From Heterohyrax brucei (Eukaryota; Chordata; Mammalia; Hyracoidea; Procaviidae): a stretch of DNA of 64,000 bases. A program made the position numbers and the translations under genes. Under the pieces are notes generated by a model, which saw only the letters and a list, made by a program, of their open reading frames with translations, searched no databases and had not been told where the DNA came from. Positions 40,177 to 51,170 of the stretch are shown piece after piece. The stretch lies in assembly GCA_028571685.1 (NCBI GenBank), contig CM053156.1, positions 81,471,049 to 81,535,048 on the forward strand, read 5' to 3'. Position 1 is the first letter of the stretch. Every line of letters begins with the position of its first letter.

Positions 40177-41194
40177 CTATGGATCCCGGGGACAATTTTC
40201 ATCATGTGAGAGTCAAGGAGAGATGGCTTCAGTGAAGAACACTCCAACTGTCACCTTCTTCACAGGTTTCAATCACACCCTCTTTGGAGGGGCTGCCTGC
40301 CACCCCACCGTTAAAACCTCTGTGTCGTGGCTTCATGCTGGCTTTAAGTAGTGCTTTTCAAGACGCAACCCCGGGGAGTGGTAGCTCATTATTTGTTTAA
40401 CAGCAGAGTAAGAAACAACTTGGCATTTAGCAAAAGGCAATGGTCCAAGGAAAAGGCCACCACAATTCCCACACGTGGCGGTGGTCTAGTTTTCTAGTTC
40501 AATCTCCCAGAGTGAAGCCAGCTCATCCAGACAAGGTCAAAGACCATGGAGCTTCCTCCCGGCCTGCAACCATCCTTCTGTCTCGGGAAAGGTGTGCTGG
40601 GACCTTTGCCTATTTGCAGGATTCCAAAGAATCAAAGACAAGGATTAGAATGGTCAAGTTCACACAGAGAATTGTTGATTGTGTTTTAGCCCTTTAAATA
40701 AGTCATACAGGGCTCTGCAGTCCAAAGCACTGATGGCATTGATCTCTGCTGGCCACGTGGGCTGCCGTGGACAGGCTGTGAGATGCTTAAAAAATGAAGA
40801 TATTATCCAATGGAGGATACAGCGCCTCATCATCCCTCCCCTCCCCCACCCTGGAAGCCAGTCGGAACGGAAAACACGTGACTGCCAGTCAGCAGAGGGA
40901 AAAAGTACTTTTGCAGCCACACACGGTCATCAGCATGCAGGCCTCGAGTCCAGCGCCACATTCCAGGGCAGAGAGAAGACACATTTCTGCAGCAGGCGTA
41001 GATTTCACAAGGAGTGCATCGGACAGCATCGTATTACAAGGGCTGATGAGCAATGTTGGTTTTCTTACAGAGAGCAGCACCTCCATCATTCAAGGGAAAA
41101 AAGATGCTGCCGGTCAAGGGCTCCCCTTTTGCACACTTCCCAGTCCTCGTTCTAAAGGGGAATGTTTATGTATCACCCCTTTATTCAGCTCATC
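40177..41194. other. No recognised gene
   Basis: About 1 kb of unrecognised sequence. Frames at 40679-41155 and 40794-41246 (158 and 150 codons) overlap in different frames and show no motif. Confidence 0.4.
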
Positions 41195-41310
41195 CCACTT
41201 TCATTCCATCAAGCTGAGTGCCTGCTCTGGCCCCACCTTCTGCTGAATGCTGAGGACACTGTCTCTGCCCTTGATGAGTTCCTGGGGAGAGATGGACACT
41301 GATCTGAGGG
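41195..41310 (-). repeat. L2 fragment
   Basis: AAGCTGAGTGCCTGCTCTGG, TGCTGAATGCTGAGGACACT and CTTGATGAGTTCCTGGGGAG are reversed L2 3' sequence. Confidence 0.6.
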
Positions 41311-41364
41311 CTTCTCGGTGCAGAGGTTTTAATCCTGTTGGTCTTTCCAATAGCCAGGGACACA

Positions 41365-41830
41365 GCATGAACAAGAGTCCAGCCAGTATTTGTTACACAA
41401 ATAGCTAGATGAACGCTGCTGCAATACAAGGGAAGGCAAACAAACTGAGACCATAGAATAATGAACAACATCTCAGCCAGGGATATTAGGAAAGGCTCCA
41501 GAGAACAGATGACATTTGATTGGGGCTTTGAAGGATGCCTAAGAGTTCACGAGGGAAAGAGAGAGACAGAAGGGCTGAGAAAGATCCTTCTGGCAGGTGG
41601 CACAGGGGGTGGAACTTCTCAAGCAAATGAAGGCCAACCTCTCAGGCCAGAAGAGGGTGGCACGAGCGTTGGGAAAGGATTTGTCAGGAGGAGGGGTGAC
41701 AGAAGGATAGGGTGGGTTGACGTCCTGGTCAGGATCGCTGTCTAGTTCCTCCGGGAGTAGCAGACAGAAGAGCTGCCGGTTCCATTCCATCACCAGGGCA
41801 GGACACAGTCTTTCCACGGAACAGAAGATG
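41365..41830 (-). repeat. L2 fragment
   Basis: CCAGAGAACAGATGACATTTG, GGCTTTGAAGGATGCCTAAG and GAAAGATCCTTCTGGCAGG match the reversed L2 3' UTR. Confidence 0.6.
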
Positions 41831-41930
41831 CTTTGGCTGGGGGGTCAGCTTGGCACAGCGGGTGAGAACGCAGGTTTGGAATTCAGTATCTATTCGTTCA
41901 TTTATACAACTTCAAGGCATTTGATATTGC

Positions 41931-42150
41931 TGTGTTGTTAGGCCTTTTGACTCGGCTTTAGCTCATCGTGACTCCATGAACAACAAAACGACACACTGCA
42001 CAGTCTCAGGCCATCCTCACAACTGGTGTTATGCTTAGGCCCACAGTCACAGCCCCTGCGTCAGTCCATCTCATCAGAGTCTTCCTCTTTTTTTGTTAAG
42101 TCTCTTCTTTACCAGGCATGATGTCTTTCTGCAGAGACTGGGCCCTCTTA
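41931..42150 (-). mobile_element. RTE (BovB-like) LINE 3' end
   Basis: TGTTGTTAGGCCTTTTGACT, ACAGTCTCAGGCCATCCTCA and GCATGATGTCTTTCTGCAG are the reversed RTE 3' terminal region, as at 57163-57380. 5'-truncated. Confidence 0.82.
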
Positions 42151-42209
42151 ACAGCATGACATTTAATAAAGTTGTGGAAAAGCCAAATAAAGTGCTGCCT
42201 TTACGAAAC

Positions 42210-42384
42210 TGGAAACCCTGGTGGCATAATGATTAAATGCTACATCTGCTAACCTAGAGGTCAGTAAGTTCAAAACTGCCAGGTGCTCCTTGGAAACTCT
42301 ATGGAGCAGTTCTACTCTGCCCTATAGAGTTGCTCTGAGTTGGAATCAACTCGATGGCACTGGGTTGGCTTTGGCTTTGGTTTC
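42210..42384 (+). mobile_element. AfroSINE type A
   Basis: GGAAACCCTGGTGGCATAAT head, CAGGTGCTCCTTGGAAACTC, tail TCAACTCGATGGCACTGGG followed by a TTTGGC-repeat end. Confidence 0.94.
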
Positions 42385-42390
42385 TGTGTT

Positions 42391-42830
42391 CGCTGAGTGT
42401 TTACCACGTGGGCATTAGGTATTTTACGTAACAATAGGAACACTGTTGCAGTCGCACTTATGCTTCTGTGTGCAAATGAAACAGTTTGTGGTTCAGACCT
42501 ACTCAGTGGATCCTTGGGGGGTTAGGGGAGTGGCTAGCAGTCTGCTTCCATGAAGAGTAAAGCCCAGAACACCCTATGGGGCCGTCTACTCCTTGACATG
42601 GGATCCCTTTGAATCAGAAATGGAATTGAAGGCACCTAACAGCAACAACGTATAAACAAACACATTTAAAACTCAACAAAACTCTAAGCTGCTATTATTA
42701 CACTGTCATTTAACAGATGGGGAAACTGAGCCATGGCGCGATTGAACTTGCCCACAGTCACTGACTAGCGAGCATTGGAAGTACAGGCATCTGGCTCCAG
42801 AGTCCAAGCTCTTAGCTTCTGCACTTGACC
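42391..42830 (+). repeat. MIR split by a SINE
   Basis: Left part CGCTGAGTGTTTACCACGTG and GGTATTTTACGTAACAATAG. Right part CTGCTATTATTACACTGTC, AACAGATGGGGAAACTGAGC and CCACAGTCACTGACTAGCG. The type B SINE between them is younger. Confidence 0.78.
42480..42655 (+). mobile_element. AfroSINE type B inside MIR, head lost
   Basis: GTCTGCTTCCATGAAGAGTA centre, ACCCTATGGGGCCGTCTACT, tail AATTGAAGGCACCTAACAGC. Confidence 0.8.
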
Positions 42831-43100
42831 GGTAGAGGACAGAGGGTGACGGAAGTTTGGGAAGGGAGAAGGGGGATACCGGTGACTCCAGGACCGGCCC
42901 TGTGAGCAGCAGCCTCAGTGCAGAGTCAGCCTGACTGAGACTGGGGAGAAGGCACTCCAGGGAGAAGGAGCAGACAGAAGTAGCCAAGTTACTAAGGAGG
43001 AAACAAACTTGGTTTGCTGGAGATAAAAGGCAGAGGACAGTCTCAAGACATAAGCAAGACAGAGAGAGAGGTATGGGGACATATCAGAGAGGTAGGCCGG
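42831..43100. other. No recognised feature
   Basis: Unrecognised, G-rich sequence. Confidence 0.4.
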
Positions 43101-43285
43101 CCAGGTCTCCTTTGAATTCTACCCCTTACTAGTTGTGAACCATGCACTGGAGTTATTAAAACTCTCCAAGCCTCAGTGTTCCCATCTGAGACAAGGGTAC
43201 AAAAATACAGAAAGAGAATGGATGTGGCATGCTCACTCGAAGCTGGAACAGAGGAAACACTTATTAAATTTGACTACGGTCCCTG
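43101..43285 (+). repeat. MIR fragment
   Basis: CTTTGAATTCTACCCCTTAC, CTCTCCAAGCCTCAGTGTTC, then CATGCTCACTCGAAGCTGG. Consistent with MIR core and 3' part. Confidence 0.65.
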
Positions 43286-43779
43286 TTAATAAGACCAGTG
43301 CCAGCCCTCAAGGGTGTCACCACTGAAAAAGAGACAGATAAATACATCCAATAGTGTCTATACAAAATCTTTCTCTCTCCCATGATCCAGAAACCTTGAC
43401 TATCCTGAATGTGGTTTACTGCTTGTATTCAGTTTCCTTTCTTCAAGTCAAAGCCCCTACCCCTTCTTCCGGGCCATCAGCTTAAACATCAGCAATCAAG
43501 AACCCTCAAGTGTTCCTCCTCACAGGTGGACCCGGACCAAAACAACATTCTCAGAAATGGTAGAGCCTGAGAGTGGAAGCCGGAGCGGCTACCAGGCAGG
43601 CATCGCCAATCGATCCTTCCCTGCCGAGCCTGGAGTTAGCCGCAGGATCTCTCTCCTCGGAGGGCTTGAGGTCATTCTTACCAATGGGCCCTCCTTAGTT
43701 TACAAAGGGAAACCAAGGCGCCACCTTGAAGGTTTAAATGAAGACAGTAATTAACTAATGTATGTATGAAACAATGACT
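43286..43779. other. No recognised feature
   Basis: Unrecognised sequence. Confidence 0.45.
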
Positions 43780-43980
43780 TAGTCCCAGTGGCAAACAATT
43801 CATGCACCCAGCTGCTAACCAAAAGCTTAGTGGTTGGAACTCACCCAAAGATGCCTCAGAAGAAAGACCTGACGACCTGCTTCCAGTAAGTCACAGGCTC
43901 AAAAACTCTCTGAGTTCTATTCTGATGCACACAGGGTCACCAAGAATCAGAACTGACTCCACAACACATGGTTTTGTTTG
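43780..43980 (+). mobile_element. AfroSINE type C
   Basis: ACCCAGCTGCTAACCAAAAG, AGAAGAAAGACCTGACGACC, tail GAATCAGAACTGACTCCACA. The first head bases are degraded. Confidence 0.85.
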
Positions 43981-44504
43981 TTTTTTATCTGAGCCACTCA
44001 TTTTTGTTTCCTTGGGGACTTTTGTTAGTCCTCTTGATTAGATGCTTTAAGGTCAAGTGACATGAAGTGACAGGATACAGGGACCAGAGAAATGGGGTTT
44101 TAGTATTGAGTCTGCCCCCAAATCTCCATAGCCATTTCAGACTCCATCAAATCACCTGTAGAACAAGGCTTCGGAGGAGACGTCGGTGACTTCCTTCTCT
44201 AGCGTTCTGTGACTGACCTGCCTCCTGTGCTCAAGATGCTCCTTCCCAGGGAAAAATTTTCTTTCCAGTCCAGACCTTCTTGGGAGAATGCTTTCACCCA
44301 CAGAAATGATGCCAGTCAGAAAAGTTCAGGTACTGTGCCAGAGAGACATGAGTTCCAGGGGACTTTTTAGCCTCAGTATCACATCAGAGAGCAGACAGCC
44401 TGCTTGACTGCACACAACAGCAGTCCATCAGCCAGCAGATCTGGTGTAGATGCTGCAGAGGGTGAGAGTGAGAAAGAAGCAGACTCCTTTTCATCCTCTT
44501 AAGC
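43981..44504. other. No recognised feature
   Basis: Unrecognised sequence. Confidence 0.45.
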
Positions 44505-44735
44505 CCATGACTGAATGTCACCACCTCCAGGAAGCCTCTTGATTTTCTGAGGCAGAGCCAGCAGCTCCTGTCCACTCTTGGTAATCTGAACATCCCTGTG
44601 ACATCATCTGGTTTTCACTGTTTCAAAAAAGCTCTTACCTGTCCTCCTCTCTAAAGTCGTGAACACCTTGGATGGTGGGATCCTGTGTCTAAGGCTCAGC
44701 TCTGGATCAGGCAGCCCGTTGGCACTCAACAGGTG
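44505..44735 (+). repeat. L2 3' end
   Basis: CTGAATGTCACCACCTCCAG, CTAAAGTCGTGAACACCTTG, TGGTGGGATCCTGTGTCTAA and GGCACTCAACAGGTG follow the L2 3' order. Confidence 0.72.
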
Positions 44736-45533
44736 TCCGAAGGTTGACTTCATATGCCAACCCACAAACAACCAAGACGATGAGTGGAGTGACATTCGCC
44801 AATGTAGGTGTGATTGTGGCAAAATGTATGGAGCCTACAGAATTTCCGATGTCTAATAACTGAGGAATAGATGTGTCAAGGAGCATGGAATCATCTAGAA
44901 GCCACGTGTCTTCATTGAGCAGCACTCTGAGTCTGGGGTCTATAAAACTGGAGATGCACGTTTTCTTGCCTGAAGCATTTTACTTGCTCTTGTTGTGTCA
45001 GCGTTTTCACACTCACACTCATTATCATTTACCCAGGTTGAGATCTCAAGCAGTTTGTTAATTATCTTAGAGGGCTTTTCTCTGCGATTTCACCTGGCCT
45101 ACTTACAGCTTGGAGGTGAGGGTTTGTTATAATCTGGATGTCTGAATGACTTTCCCTGAGAATCCAACGCTAAAAACACAATTGCTAGTGAGAAGAAGGG
45201 CAGAGATGTGGTTCTGGGGTGACACCCCAGTGAGAAAGCTGTCTGTTGAGACATCAAAGCGGAAGAGGGAAAGCAAACAGCCGCTATGTGGAGATGCCAC
45301 TGCTGCCTGGTGGACGGGGGGCTAGGTCCGCTCCGAGGACCCCAGGCCCCCTTGTGCACAGTGTTGGTACTATGGGTTTGAGGCATCCACATTCATTTTC
45401 CTACAGCCAAGTTTGTCTTCCAGTTGTCCTCTGAAAGGGATGCACACCTTCCAACTGAGGGAAGAGGCTGTGTTGGGGCCAACGGCTTTCTTCTGTCTTT
45501 GGTTGGTTGATTTTAATGGTGTGTCTATTCGAC
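44736..45533. other. No recognised feature
   Basis: About 0.8 kb unrecognised. Frames at 44873-45061 and 45099-45392 show no motif. Confidence 0.4.
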
Positions 45534-45917
45534 ATTGTTGTTAGTCGCCATAGAGACAACTCCACCTCCTGGCGACCTGTGCGCAACAGAGCTGCACTGT
45601 CCTAGTGGTCATCAGCATGAGTCCACTGTGACAGCCACCGTGTGTCCTGAGTGCCTTCCAACTTAGAAGACTCATCTTTCACCACTGTCTTACACTGTTC
45701 CAGGAAATATTCTGTTACAATCCACAAAGCTTTCATTGGCTAAGATTTGGAGATAGATCACCAGGCCTTTCTTCCTAGTCTCTCAATTTGGAAGCTTTGC
45801 TGAAACCTGTTCCCCATGGATGACCCGGCTGGTGTTGTAAATACTGGTGACATAGTTTCTTCCAGTCTCGTAGCAACACAAAAGCCACAATAGGACAACA
45901 GTACACTCGTGGAAATA
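45534..45917 (-). mobile_element. Internally deleted RTE derivative (~385 bp)
   Basis: TTGTTGTTAGTCGCCATAGA is the reversed RTE 3' end. After CAGCCACCGTGTGTCCTGAG the sequence jumps to 5'-region blocks: GTGCCTTCCAACTTAGAAGA, TTTCATTGGCTAAGATTTGG, GCCTTTCTTCCTAGTCTC. The whole endonuclease/RT frame is missing, leaving a SINE-like remnant. Confidence 0.75.
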
Positions 45918-46411
45918 GAACAGAAGAAAAACAAAGACTGTACTAATCATAAAAATGACTCCTCTGCTTCTTGGAGGTGGTGTCCTATATGGATGTGTCC
46001 CGCCTGCATCTTCTTCCTCACGGCTTTGCTTTGAAAACAGCCAAAAAAGAAAGGACAGTACCTTAAAGAAAGCACGATGGATGGCAACAAGGGACTCAGC
46101 TGTTCTGAATCCTTGTAAGAAGCGATGCAACCATTGTAGGTATTTTGGGGTTTGGTTTGGCTCCTTTTTGTTTGTTTTGAATAACCCCTGTGATAGGAAT
46201 AGAGTAACTTATCTTTCTGCTGCACCATAAATTTGATTGTGAGTCAAGCTACGATGAGCACATAGAACAAGTCAATTGGCCAATCAGTGCCCCAAGCCAG
46301 CTACCCAGTGTCACCCTCTCAATGAGACTGTTTCCCCCTTCACCCTTCCTCTTGTATGTCATAGAATGCTCGCGATGCGATAGAATAGCTGTGCTGCACT
46401 GTGGAGGAGAA
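45918..46411. other. No recognised feature
   Basis: Unrecognised. Opposed 91-115 codon frames here have no motif. Confidence 0.4.
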
Positions 46412-46605
46412 GCTCCAGCGGTGCCGCGGCCCACACACAGCTGCTAACCGAAAGATTGTGCAAATCCCCCCAGCAGCACAGAGGCAGACAGAGCTGATGA
46501 CCTGCTTCCCTAAAGATTACAGCCTCGAGACCCCTGTGGAGCAGTCCTGCCTGCCACGTGGGGTCACTGTGAGTTGAAATTGACTCGATCGTAAGCAGCT
46601 AAAAC
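46412..46605 (+). mobile_element. AfroSINE type B
   Basis: CAGCTGCTAACCGAAAGATT, GATGACCTGCTTCCCTAAAG, tail TTGAAATTGACTCGATCG. The head is rearranged (AGCGGTGCCGCGGCCC). Confidence 0.86.
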
Positions 46606-47400
46606 CACAGCGGCAGAAAAGGACTACTGAGTTGGAGGAGAAAACGTTAATAAGAATTGAAAAAAAAAAAGAATTGAAATTTCTTGTAGAAAGATATTTA
46701 CAAAGACACATGACTCAGAAGGAAACTAAGAATCTAGGGGAACAAAAGAGCTCATATTAACAAGCCTGCACTCACAGATTTGGGGGTCTGGGAAGAGCCC
46801 ATGTCACACGCCTTGCAAAGGCACAAAAGTCAACAGGCCTAAGCTTTTTATGGTCAGATCTTTCAAGATACGAATTAAATAATGTGATGTAAAAATTTCA
46901 GGTGTCTTTGTGAGGATGGAAGGAGAGAGAGTATTTGAAATTGACCATGTCTTGGATAATGTTGCAAATGAAGAGGGAGATGGAAAATGGAAGCCACCAG
47001 CACCATCTGGGCGTCAGTGGTGTGCGTGAAGGCTGAGGAGGCCACAGGGGAGGGTGCAGGTGAGCCCTGAGTCTCAAAGCACGCCGGTTGCACAGCCACC
47101 AACAGGTAAGATCACCCCAAACTGAAGACGTTTGTTTAGTCTGCTGGGTGGAGCTGATCAAACCAGACCACACAGGCACAGTTTCCTCTATCAGTCAAGG
47201 GAGGGCCGGAGCATGCTGGGTGTGGTCACTGGCTGTAGGTACCAGAGTTCTCGGACCCCAGGAGGTCCTGATGCACAGCCAGTAACTCTGTGCTGCATTA
47301 GAAACAGCAAGGGCTTTGGTCTAAAACCTGGAACCCCAGCACTGCCAGGAAGACCCTCTTGGGATGTAGCAAGGGCTGTCTTCCAAAGACACAACACAAG
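46606..47400. other. No convincing gene
   Basis: A weak exon-like interval (46901-47104) lies here, with an AG before and CAGGTAAGAT after, but every frame meets a stop. See the rejected list. Confidence 0.35.
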
Positions 47401-47875
47401 CTCTGTCATTGCCTGTTATTCATTGATACAATAAATAGTGACCGAATGCTTGGTGTTTGCCAAACACTAGACTAGGGTGGGAGATTCAGCAAAGAAACAA
47501 TGACTTATGATCTCTGACAAACAGAAAAAGTAAGCAAGACCATCTGAAGGTGTGACAAGAGCTTTGAAGACATTAACACAGGCTGGGGAACTTGTGACCT
47601 CGGGTGATGGGACAGTCCTGGCCAAGGTGAAATCTTTGCAATGAGGAGTGGATAGTTGTGCAAAGGCAGCAGGAATGGCCAGCACCTCAAGACAAGGATG
47701 AACTCTGCACGCGAGAGACAGAAAGTCCAGTGGCTGCAAACCCTGGAAACCTGGAAACCGGGGGACCCAGGGAAGCCATGGGGACACGCAGGGGCCAGGT
47801 TGTTATGGGACCTGAAGTTGATGGTGAGGAGCATTTAAGCAAAGTCCCTGGAGGATTTTAAATAAAGAGACAGGG
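47401..47875 (-). repeat. L2 fragment
   Basis: AATAGTGACCGAATGCTTGG, GAGATTCAGCAAAGAAACAA, AGACCATCTGAAGGTGTGAC and GGTTGTTATGGGACCTGAAG read as a long reversed L2 3' region. Confidence 0.6.
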
Positions 47876-48253
47876 GTGTTGGTGACATGTTAAGGAAAGA
47901 TAGATGAGACAGTGGTGCTCCCCCATAGGGTGGACACCCGCTACTGTATCATGTCCAGTTGGAAGAAATGTGTGACGTTAAAGCTAAGTCTCCAGAAATT
48001 GGATGTCACTTGCAGCATGCTTTATCTCTGCTGTAGTGTGTAGAAATGCCACATAAACTGATACCTCAGCTCAGTTTGTCAGCAATCTGGGTCTCACATT
48101 TGCAGATTTATCATTTGCAAGTCAGATTATGTGTTCCCGAGCGGTGCTCACAATGGAGACCTCATAACTAGTCCTTTTACATGTAAATGAGAAACAGTAA
48201 TGTTCAAGGGAGTATGCCAAACTTGGGGAGTATTTCCCGCCAGCCGTGCCTTA
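47876..48253. other. No recognised feature
   Basis: Unrecognised sequence. Confidence 0.45.
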
Positions 48254-48357
48254 GCTGGAGCCCTGCTGGAGCGGGGGTTAACTGCTCAGCTGCTCACTAG
48301 AAGATCAATGGTTCGAAGGCGCCCTCCTCTCCTTGGGAGCTCCATGAGGCTGTTCGG
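48254..48357 (+). mobile_element. AfroSINE type A, 3' part missing
   Basis: GGAGCCCTGCTGGAGCGGGG head, CAGCTGCTCACTAGAAGATC, CTCCTTGGGAGCTCCATGAG, then lost. Confidence 0.78.
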
Positions 48358-48399
48358 TTTAGTAGATCCTAACCGTTCTGTTTAGTAGGTCCTAACCGA
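48357..48399. repeat. Short imperfect tandem duplication
   Basis: GGTTTAGTAGATCCTAACCG is followed by TGTTTAGTAGGTCCTAACCG. Confidence 0.8.
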
Positions 48400-48402
48400 T
48401 AA

Positions 48403-48568
48403 ACGGAAACCCTGGTGGCACAGTGGTTATGTGCCGCATCTGCCAATCGAAAGATCAACAGTTCACACCCAAGAGGCACTCCTCGGAAACTCTATGAAAC
48501 AGTTCCACTCAGTCTATAGGGTCGCTACGAGTCGAAACTGACTTGACAGCCACGGGTTTGGTTTGGGA
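48403..48568 (+). mobile_element. AfroSINE type A
   Basis: GGAAACCCTGGTGGCACAGT head, ATGAAACAGTTCCACTCAG, GGGTCGCTACGAGTCGAAAC keeps several CpGs. Tail GACTTGACAGCCACGGG. Confidence 0.93.
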
Positions 48569-48596
48569 GTTTTAAGCAATAAATAATGAGATCATT

Positions 48597-48631
48597 ATCA
48601 TGAGTTGTATCCGAATCGACAGCACTTGGCT
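48597..48631 (+). mobile_element. 35-bp SINE/RTE tail insertion
   Basis: TATCCGAATCGACAGCACTT plus GGCT is the extreme SINE tail. The flanks carry GATCATT on both sides (48590-48596, 48632-48638), a plausible short target-site duplication. Confidence 0.62.
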
Positions 48632-48760
48632 GATCATTGATTGTGATCCTACAGAATCTGTGACAAGGCATTTTCCCTTCTGAGTTAGTGAGGAATGAGC
48701 ATCTTATTATTCTCATCATAAGAAGCTAGAAAGTGGTATGGTTCTTTTTTTGTGTGCTTG

Positions 48761-48893
48761 CATTTGTTGCCAGGAAGCCCATATACAAATTAGATTGTTA
48801 GCCTAGAAATTATTTTAATTCTCATCATTAAGATATTTTTTTCTTTTCCTTCTATTAGCTTGATTATTTATTTTCTTTTTATATCATTTTAAC
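48761..48893. repeat. Unidentified repeat pair, member 1
   Basis: GTTGCCAGGAAGCCCATATA, TTTTAATTCTCATCATTAAG and TATTAGCTTGATTATTTATT recur with modest divergence at 51461-51590. Confidence 0.65.
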
Positions 48894-48984
48894 TCTTTTT
48901 TTGGCTAAAGATGGAATAGCATTTTTTTTTGAAATCATATGCCTTAAAGCCATAACTGCAGACAACTTGATATAACCAAAACTA

Positions 48985-50218
48985 AAAAACCAAACCTATT
49001 GATATCAAGTCAATTCTAACTCATAACGACCCCATAAGACAGAGTAGAATTGGCCCCTAGACTTTCCAAGGAGCACCTGGGGGATTTGAACTGCTGATCT
49101 TTTTGTTTATTTAAATTTTTTATTGTGATTAAGTGAAAGTTTACAATCAAGTCGATTTGCCATACAAAATCCCCATGCATCCACCTCTCTGCAACTCTAT
49201 CTGCTCTCCTCACCCTGTGACAGCATACTCATCCCCTCTATTTCCAGAATCCACTGAGCCAACACCTGTCTCCTCCTCTCCAGTTTCCCTCTTCCCTCTA
49301 AAAAGAGATCAGTTCGACAACCTCATATATATGTTAAACCATAAAGTACACACAGCACCTGCATCACTCTGTATCCCTTAGTCCAGCCCAATCTTTGTCT
49401 GCAGTGTAGGCTTCAGTACTGATCTCAGCTCTGGGCTAGCAGAAACTCCAGGGTCTATGTTCTCAGGGGACCCTGCAGGCTTTCAGACCATCAAGTCTGG
49501 TCTTTTAATAGAGCTGTTGATCAGCACACCCCATTTTCTTGTGCTACATCAGAGACTTTACACTGTGTCCCCTGTTGGGGCTGTCTTTGGTGGTATGGGC
49601 ACCATCTAGTTCTTCCAGTGTCGTGCTGATGTAGTGTCTCAATCACATGGACGCTTCTTTCTCCTGGGCCCATATTTTCCTCATGTGTTTGGTGTTCTTG
49701 GTTTTCACATGCTCCGGGTGGGTTGGGACCAAATGATGTTTCTTAAATGGCAGCTTGCTGCCTTTTGAGACCCCAGATGCCACTCACTGATATGAGATGT
49801 GAAACAGTCTCTTAGGAAAAAAAAATTAGATACGCCAGTTGACCTCAGTGTCCCCTGAAACTGTGGTCCCCAGACCCCAGTCCCTGCTATTGTGTTCTTT
49901 AAAATGTTGGGTTGTATTTAGAAACATTTTAGCTTATCGTGCGGTCCAGTTGTGCTGACCTTCATTGTGCTGTGTGATGTCACCCCTTCCACCCAACCAA
50001 ACTCCCGTCGACCATTTAATCTAGGAATAACCCTCTTCCTCCCTCAACCCCTGTAGCTGTCAAAGCATATTTTCTTCTGTGCATAAGCCTTTTCTTAAGT
50101 CATTATGATAGTGGTCTCATACCATATTTGGCTTTTTGTAGCTGACTGATTTTGCTCAGAACTGCTGACCTTTTGATTAGCCCCTGAGCCCTTGACCACT
50201 GCGCCTCCAGGGTTTCCA
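48985..50218 (-). mobile_element. AfroSINE type A split by a retroposon
   Basis: Left part AAACCTATTGATATCAAGTC to GGATTTGAACTGCTGATC. The right part resumes at 50159 with GAACTGCTGACCTTTTGATT and ends at CTTGACCACTGCGCCTCCAG. The interrupted halves join in register. Confidence 0.9.
49104..50158 (-). mobile_element. ~1.05-kb R-family non-LTR retroposon nested in a SINE
   Basis: The left border is T-rich (TTTAAATTTTTTATTGTGAT), i.e. the poly(A) end of a minus-strand insertion. The body has CTTTTGAGACCCCAGATGCC, CAGTTGTGCTGACCTTCATT and TAAGCCTTTTCTTAAGTC. Flanking GAACTGCTGA(T/C)CTTTT copies (49088-49103, 50159-50174) are a 15/16 target-site duplication. No open frame of note remains. Confidence 0.85.
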
Positions 50219-51170
50219 TGGCTTGAGATGGACTTGAGAAATCTTAAATCAAACAGTAGTAGGGTGTGGAGAGTTCATTGAATTGGTGATTAAACATGCT
50301 ATTATTGATCCATTTTTATAAAATGTTAAGCTCCAGGACTTTGGCCAGGAAGACAATATCCAGGCAAACCATTCGAGAAAAATCAGGGTCTGTTACAAAC
50401 TCAGGTTCTGCCTGTTGCCATCAGAAGAGCTCTAAGCTCAGCATAAAACAGGCACGTTTCTCCCCACTGGATCACATTTGCCAAAGAACTTCAACTTCTG
50501 TCTCCTTTCCTGTTGAACTTTAAAAACCAGAGAGATAACTGTCTGTCGAGACATGTTTTGTCTAGAGCCAGGCTGAAGGCAGAGATCCAGCATTCTAAGT
50601 TTCAATTCTTGATCTCTAACTCAAAACTCCAGGAAGTACCTTCATTGTACCTTGTTAACTGTAAATTTAACTGCACTGGCAAAAGAAGGAGGCTCTCTTC
50701 TCTCTCCCCCGCTTCCTGCAGAGCAGGAAGGACTGGGCGGTACAGTCTCTGTGATCTAGCACTGCAAAAGTTTGCTGAAAACCTTCGCAGGCTGAGTCTC
50801 CTGCGTCCTCTCACCCTCTGGTCCTCCACATCCGTTCCCATCTCATGACTCCGGCATCCACCATCACTGGAGTTATTAACCGGAAAATCATCTGCCTGGA
50901 GGTTCCAGCCACAAACACAGGTCCTGCGTCTAGACTCGTTACACGAACAGTGGTCATAGGAGAAAACAGCTACCAAATACCAGAAGATATTCCAGGTGAT
51001 TTGCCACATGTATTTTGAAAAACACCAATAAGTCATCATAAACAGCTCAAACTGTGTTTTTTTAAATCACACAGGCAATAAACATCTACTGAAGCGAAAT
51101 TAAAGCATGCAGCTAGACGAAATGAAGGTAGAGAAACCACTGTGAACATTTTAGTACATAAACGTTTGGA
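50219..51170. other. No recognised gene
   Basis: About 0.95 kb unrecognised. Frames at 50513-50848 (+) and 50602-51039 (-) overlap on opposite strands without motifs. Confidence 0.4.

Noticed and set aside
40679-41246. Two overlapping 150-158 codon frames
   Set aside because: Two different frames of the same DNA are open with no family motif; likely chance in moderately GC-rich DNA.
46901-47104. Exon-like interval with an AG before and CAGGTAAGAT after
   Set aside because: All frames contain stops before the donor and the upstream pyrimidine tract is poor. It could be a non-coding exon, but nothing else supports it.
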